From positions 21,916,038 to 21,980,037 of the forward strand of contig NC_092098.1 of NCBI RefSeq assembly GCF_045679555.1: a DNA stretch of 64,000 bases. Reading direction: 5' to 3'. The notes beneath the pieces are model-generated. The model ran no database searches. It was not told the origin of the DNA and worked only from the letters and a program-made list of their open reading frames with translations. Shown in pieces: positions 58,701 through 64,000 of the stretch. This DNA comes from Salvelinus alpinus (lineage: Eukaryota > Chordata > Actinopteri > Salmoniformes > Salmonidae). The position numbers and the translations under genes were made by a program. Numbering within the stretch: position 1 is the first letter of the stretch; every line of letters starts with the position of its first letter.

Positions 58701-60174
58701 TGTAATCCTGGTTGGTGGACATCATATAATCATTCGTCAGTCATTTGATCCATCTCCCTGTGTTATCTCAACATCTATTGTATCTCTACTGGACCTTTGT
58801 GCCTCTTTCCTTTCTCACAGAGATGACTGGGTCATTCAGATAAACCTCTCTATACGTCAATGGTCTGTTTCGCCACAAATAGCCCATATCCATCTCCGTC
58901 TCTGTCTCTCCCATTCACAAATAAAGGATGCTGACTGAGTCTTCTGATGAGTAATCGTCTGGTGCTCTGGTGACTAAACCCCAGGCTTACGCATGTATCC
59001 AAGCACACGCACACACACACGCGCACGCACACGCACGCACGCATGCACGCACACACACACACACACAGACACACACACACACAGACAGTAGTAAACATCT
59101 GACACGAACAATGGCTAACAAGCAGTGATTATCACAACCCAGCTCCTATCACTGCAGCAATGACTCCAACACCACCACTCGCACCCACATCCTAGCCCTC
59201 CCTCCCTTCCTATCTCACTCTCCCCCTCCCTCTCTCGCTCCCTCTTTCCCTCTCCCTTCCAGGTCAGTGGCTGTGTCCGGTTGAATCGATGCACTCAGCA
59301 ATTTGTAACATTTTGAAAAATGCAAGGAATGCATCAGCGTTTCCTGTTTCCAGCCGACAAACCACACAGGATTAGAGATCACATACGCGCGCTGAAACAC
59401 ATACACAAACTTTCAAATATAAAAAACTCACAAATACACACACACACAAAAGAAAACACATTCTTACACAAGAAAACACACATACAAAATATTACACAAG
59501 CAACAATCACACACACACACACACACAGTGCCTGCACCCTCCTGTGGGTATTTCCACATCCTCAGTGCATCCAATAAATGCCCCCAGAGAGAACAGCAGA
59601 GCAGAGTACAGCCCAGCCGTGGAGGAACAGAACACAGTTCCATGGAACAACAGGAACATCTGGGTCTCTCATAACATCTCAGGCCTCCAGATACAGACCC
59701 TGCTCCAGACAGTGGCCAGAACCCAGGGAGATGGCAACATGCCAGGCACTAAGCAAAACATACTGGTACAGAAATACTGCAGGAAACCTCAGAGGACCAG
59801 ACCCCAGATCAGCTCCATCACTGTGAGAATCATCCCACCTCCAGCTAGCTCTCCCTCTCCTATCCTATCCTGGATTCAAATAGTAGTTGTTATATTTAAA
59901 TTTAAGTTGAGCTTTTGATTGAGACTGCTTGGGACCATTCTATTGGTTCTGTTGCACCAGGCAAGCTTGATCAAATGCAGATAAATTATGTGAAAGAAAA
60001 TAAATTGAACGCAGATCTGCTTCTTATTCCTTGGGCCACCCCAGCCCTCCACATGCCCCCACGACAGAGGAACCTTTCTGGGTGGTTTTGGTCAGAGTCA
60101 AGGAGGGTATTGGAGAACATCTGTGAAAAGTGTATACATAATGATACACACAAACACTTTCTCTTACAGATACA
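58701..60174. other. Non-coding stretch, no gene seen
   Basis: Contains a mixed CA/CG tract at 59006-59092 and a CA tract near 59508-59527. The longest frame (124 codons, 59544-59918) shows no domain I recognise and starts in ordinary intergenic-looking sequence. Confidence 0.4.
59006..59092. repeat. (CA)n/(CGCA)n microsatellite
   Basis: Alternating CGCA and CA units with GCATGCACGC interruptions. Confidence 0.9.
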
Positions 60175-60264
60175 CAAACACACACACACACGCTATACAC
60201 GCTACACACACACACGCTACACACACACACACTACACACACACACACGCTACACAAACACACAC
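60175..60264. repeat. Imperfect (CA)n with CGCTACA interruptions
   Basis: CA units are broken by TACACGCTACAC-type words about every 16-18 bp. This is the left half of a microsatellite split by the next element. Confidence 0.85.
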
Positions 60265-61868
60265 CAGTGGATGCTCTTCAGAGGAGAAAGGGGAGGACCA
60301 TCCTTCTCAGTGATTTGATATATTTTTTTTGTTGATAAAACTATACTAAATCTAATCACATGTCACCAAATAATTGATTAAAACACACTATTTTGCAAAG
60401 AAGATCTACAGTAGCCTCAGCAGTACTCTGTAGGGTAGCACCATGGTGTAGCCGGAGGACAGCTAGCTTCCGTCCTCCTCTGGGTACATTGACTTCAATA
60501 CAAAACCTAGGATGCTCATGGTTCTCACCCCCTTCCATAGACTTACACAGTAACTTCCGCAGGACGTCCTCCAGCCTATCAGAGCTCTTTCAGCATGAAC
60601 TGACATTTTGTCCACCCAATCAAAGGATCAGATAATTAATCTAATACAGAAAGCATAAGCTACAGCTAGCTAGCACTGTAGTATACACTGTAGTGTATAA
60701 AATGTGGTGAGTAGACTCAAAGAGAAAGACAATAGTTGAACAAATGTATTTCTTCTAAAATGAAGGACAAGCAAGAGAGATATAGATAGACAGAGAGATA
60801 TAGATAGACAGAGAGATATAGATAGACAGAGAGATATAGATAGACAGAGAGATATAGACAGACAGAGAGATATAGATAGACAGAGAGATATAGATAGACA
60901 GAGATATCATCATTTATTTTTCACTTTCAGTTTCACTTACTTAGCTAGCAAATGCAGATAGCTATTTTAGCCTACTGAAACACCCTGCTCAAACAGAGGG
61001 ATGCTATGTTAGCTAGCTGGCTATGATTTTCCAACACAACACTGGAACTCTTCAAAGTCAAAGTTAGCTAATTTATTGCTACCGGTGCTTGCCAGTGTAA
61101 CTGCCAACTGACTGTTACTGTAACATTACTGCATGATTGTAGCGGGTTTACTAATGCATTAGTTCTATTAGCTATGCTGACTATGACGTTACTTTAGCTA
61201 ATATGGTGATAACGATGTAGGCTGTGTGTAGCGGTTATGACATGGTTTGGAAAGGTTTTTTCACCTGGTCACATTCAGCTGATGTGTTGTGCATTGAAGT
61301 CCACAAGCGAAGGGAAAAGGTGAGAGGAGGAGAGCGCATAGATGCGAGAAGGAATACAATGTGGCTGCTATGAAAGTGAACTGTGTTTAGGCAAAATCAG
61401 GGGTGTATTCATTCCGCCAATTCTGTTGAAAAACATTTCTTAAACGGAAGCAAACGGAACAAAACAGGGATAAACGTACCTGAATTTGTCAAATAGAAAC
61501 TCTTGTTTGCAACTGCTGGACTAATGATTACACCCTAGGTCAGCTAGATGCAGGCAAGAGTGTGCAAGGCCGTATTGAATGTCACTGTCTGTCCATGTGT
61601 CACTGTCTGTCACCTCAAATTTGTCTCTCGACCTGTGTGCACCTACGTTGTAAACTTTAAATCATAGGCTACTGTAGGTTGTAGCAACCTCATGATGGGT
61701 ACAGGAAAAATTCAAGTATCATGTTATAGCCTAAACCTATCGCTGTTACACTGAGTCGGGTGAATGGAATATGAATGACAGTCATCCAATATGCTGTAAT
61801 AGAAATAAGGCCATACTCATGAACAACAAATTGTCCTCCCTCATCTTAAACGGCACTGACCGCCACTG
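60265..61868. mobile_element. 1.6-kb hAT-like non-autonomous element inside a CA microsatellite
   Basis: The left end CAGTGGATGCTCTTCAGAGG ... GGGGAGGAC and the right end GTCCTCCCTCATCTTAAACG ... CCGCCACTG share CAGTGG / CCACTG termini and a subterminal GGGAGGAC match. The 8 bases on each side are ACACACAC (60257-60264 and 61869-61876), which fits an 8-bp hAT duplication but lies in CA repeat. It is non-coding, with an 18-bp repeat inside. Confidence 0.65.
60777..60904. repeat. 18-bp tandem repeat, about 7 units
   Basis: Unit GAGATATAGATAGACAGA. One unit has GATATAGACAGACAGA. Confidence 0.92.
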
Positions 61869-61893
61869 ACACACACACACACACACACACACA
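61869..61893. repeat. (CA)n microsatellite, right half
   Basis: Twelve CA units directly after the inserted element. Confidence 0.9.
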
Positions 61894-63699
61894 GACTGGG
61901 GCTGGGACTGGAGCTGAAGCTGGGGCTGGGGCTGAGGCTAAGGGTTTAGGCTAGGGATGAGGCTGGGACTGGGGCTAAGGATTAGGTTGGTACTGGGCCT
62001 GGGACTGGGGCTGGGACTAGAGATTAGGCTAGGGATGAGGCTGAGGCTGGGACTGGGGCTAGGGCTGAGGCTAGGGATGAGGCTGAGACTTGAGCTAGGG
62101 CTGGGACTAGGATGAGACTGGGACTGGGGCTAGGGATGAGGCTGGGGCTGGGACTGGGGCTAGGACTGGGAATGGGGCTAGGACTGGGACTGGGGCAGGG
62201 ACTGTGGCAGGGACTGAGGCTCAGGATAAGCCTGGGGCAGGGACTGGTGCTAGGGCTGGGACTGGGGCAGGGACTGGGGCTAGGGATGAGGCTGGGACTG
62301 GGACTGGGGCTGTTGCAGGGACTGAGGCTCGGGATGAGGCTGAGACTTGAGCTAGGGCTGGGACTAGGATGAGTCTGGGACTGGGGCTAGGGATGAGGCT
62401 GGGGCTGGGGCTTAGACTGCAGCTAGGGATGAGGCTGGGGCTGGGACTGGGGCTAGGACTGGGAATGGGGCTAGGACTGGGACTGGGGCAGGGACTGTGG
62501 CAGGGAGAGAGGCTCATGATAAGCCTGGGGCAGGGACTGGTGCTAGGGCTGGGACTGGGACAGGGACTGGGGCTAGAACTGGGACTGGGGCAGGGACTGG
62601 GACTGGGGCTAGGGCTGGGGCAGGGACTGGGGCTAGGGATGAAGCTGGGGCAGGGAATGGTGCTAGGGCTGGGACTGGGGCAGGGACTGTTGCAGGGACT
62701 GAGGCTCGGGATGAAGCTGGGGCAGGGAATGGTGCTAGGGCTGGGACTGGGGCAGGGACTGAGGCTCAGGATAAGGCTGGGGCAGGGACTGGTGCTAGGG
62801 CTGGGACTGGGGCAGGGACTGAGGCTCGGGATGAGGCTGGAGCAGGGACTGGTGCTAGGGCTGGGACTGGGGCAGGGACTGTTGCAGGGACTGAGGCTCG
62901 GGATGAAGCTGGGGCAGGGAATGGTGCTAGGGCTGGGGCTGGGGCAGGGACTGTTGCAGGGACTGAGGCTCAGGATAAGGCTGGGTCGGGACTGGTGCTA
63001 GGGCTGGGACTGGGGCAGGGACTGAGGCTCGGGATGAGGCTGGAGCAGGGACTGGTGCTAGGGCTGGGACTGGGGCAGGGACTGTTGCAGGGACTGAGGC
63101 TCAGGATAAGGCTGGGGCAGGGACTGGTGGTAGGGCTGGGACTCGGGCAGGGATTGAGGCTCAGGATAAGGCTGGGGCAGGGACTGGTGCTAGGGCTGGG
63201 ACTGGGGCAGGGACTGAGGCTCGGGATGAGGCTGGAGCAGGGACTGGTGCTAGGGCTGGGACTGGGGCAGGGACTGTTGCAGGGACTGAGGCTCAGGATA
63301 AGGCTGGGGCAGGGACTGGTGCTAGGGCTGGGACAGGGACTGGGGCTAGGACTGGGACTGGGACTGGTGCTAGGCCTGGGACTGGGACTGGGGCAGGGAC
63401 TGGGGCTAGGACTGGGACTGGGGCTAGGGCTAGGGCTGGGACTGGGGCAGGGACTGGGGCTAGGGATGAGGCTGGGACTAGGGCTGGGACTGGGACTGGG
63501 GCTGTGGCAGGGACTGAGGCTCGGGATGAAGCTGGGGCAGGGACTGAGGCTCGGGATGAGGCTGGAGCAGGGACTGAGGCTCGGGATGAGGCTGGGGTAG
63601 GGACTGAGGCTTGGGATGAGGCTGGGGCAGGGACTGACGCTCGGGATGAGGCTGGAGCAGGGACTGGGGCTAGGGCTGGCACTGGGACTGTGATTGGGA
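61894..63699. repeat. 1.8-kb GGGCTG/GGGACTG minisatellite with higher-order units
   Basis: The basic 6-bp unit is GGGCTG, GGACTG or GGGCAG/GGGCTA. From about 62480 a higher-order unit recurs: GGGACTGAGGCTCGGGATGA, AGCTGGGGCAGGGAATGGTG, CTAGGGCTGGGACTGGGGCA. Every period is a multiple of three and stop codons are scarce, so several frames up to 367 codons are open on both strands, with no other sign of coding. The plus strand has hundreds of GGG/GGGG runs. Confidence 0.95.
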
Positions 63700-64000
63700 C
63701 TCTGGCGCCTACTCAATACACTATGAGTTAGATAGACCTCCCTGTAACATAGTGTAGAGCTGGGGAAACTCATGAAGTGTTTCACTATGGAACCGATTCA
63801 ATACAATATACTGTAGAGCTAGTCCTGGTAACATTTGACTAAGGCACCCACTCGATACAGCGCTGGACTGGGGTGTGATCCCTGTGCGCTCCCTGTAATA
63901 GTTCCGCTGTGGAGAGGCCTGCCGGGCCAGGCAGCATGGATCGACAGGACAGATCTATAGACAGAGCAGGATGGACCTCGATGCTGCTCATTGATTGACT
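63700..64000. other. Non-coding right edge
   Basis: Unique-looking sequence after the minisatellite. CACTCGATACAG-type words resemble nearby CTACTCAATACACTATG. No gene. Confidence 0.4.

Noticed and set aside
59544..59918. 124-codon plus-strand frame as a possible exon
   Set aside because: There are no recognised domains, no convincing splice signals or codon-use evidence, and it sits in ordinary non-coding sequence.
62497..63600. 367-codon plus-strand frame (Gly-Thr-Ala-Arg repeats, then Leu-Gly repeats)
   Set aside because: It lies wholly inside a tandem repeat with 6-bp periodicity. Other frames on both strands are also open, and there is no start context, domain or non-repetitive extension.

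Overview
This window is nuclear DNA from a salmonid fish (Oncorhynchus, Salmo, Salvelinus or a relative). The evidence is a Tc1/mariner element of the family from which Sleeping Beauty was derived, several further Tc1-like families, an HpaI-type tRNA-derived SINE, other tRNA-headed SINEs, an L2-type LINE with the tail found on salmonid SINEs, and very long (CA)n and (GA)n microsatellites. I found no host protein-coding exon that I can support. Every long open frame belongs to a mobile element or to a tandem repeat.

Layout. 1-10 kb: LINE tail, truncated Sleeping Beauty-type Tc1, AG/CA microsatellites, a 12-bp minisatellite, a 5'-truncated non-LTR retrotransposon on the minus strand, and a complete but dead Tc1 of a second family. 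10-20 kb: a mostly unique stretch that looks regulatory, a SINE with an L2 tail, two L1-like LINE 3' ends (one split by a solo LTR), and a complete 3.0-kb LTR element (16047-19081) with almost identical LTRs, a 5-bp target duplication and one 705-codon frame. 20-30 kb: a 5.1-kb block of repeats ending in inverted AACTTCTTATGG termini, then a nearly intact L2 LINE (25949-29595). 30-38 kb: a graveyard of Tc1 fragments, more copies of the same terminal-repeat family, a second LINE copy and a SINE. 38.8-51 kb: comparatively repeat-poor, with AT-rich blocks that resemble conserved non-coding elements, broken by microsatellites, a hAT-type MITE with an HpaI SINE inside, and a full-length Sleeping Beauty-type Tc1 (45299-46871). 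51-64 kb: a 340-bp foldback, a DNA transposon carrying seventeen 44-bp repeats and a nested Tc1, a Tc1 with a 244-codon frame, a SINE, a 1.6-kb hAT-like element inside a CA microsatellite, and a 1.8-kb GGGCTG-type minisatellite.

The elements relate through nesting and borrowed parts. SINEs carry LINE 3' tails, elements interrupt each other with readable target duplications, and nearly every transposase can be matched to a specific disabling lesion. The best candidate for something not well described is the LTR element at 16047-19081. Its only frame starts inside its own LTR, shows no recognisable gag or pol domain, and is dominated by about 38 eight-residue repeats.
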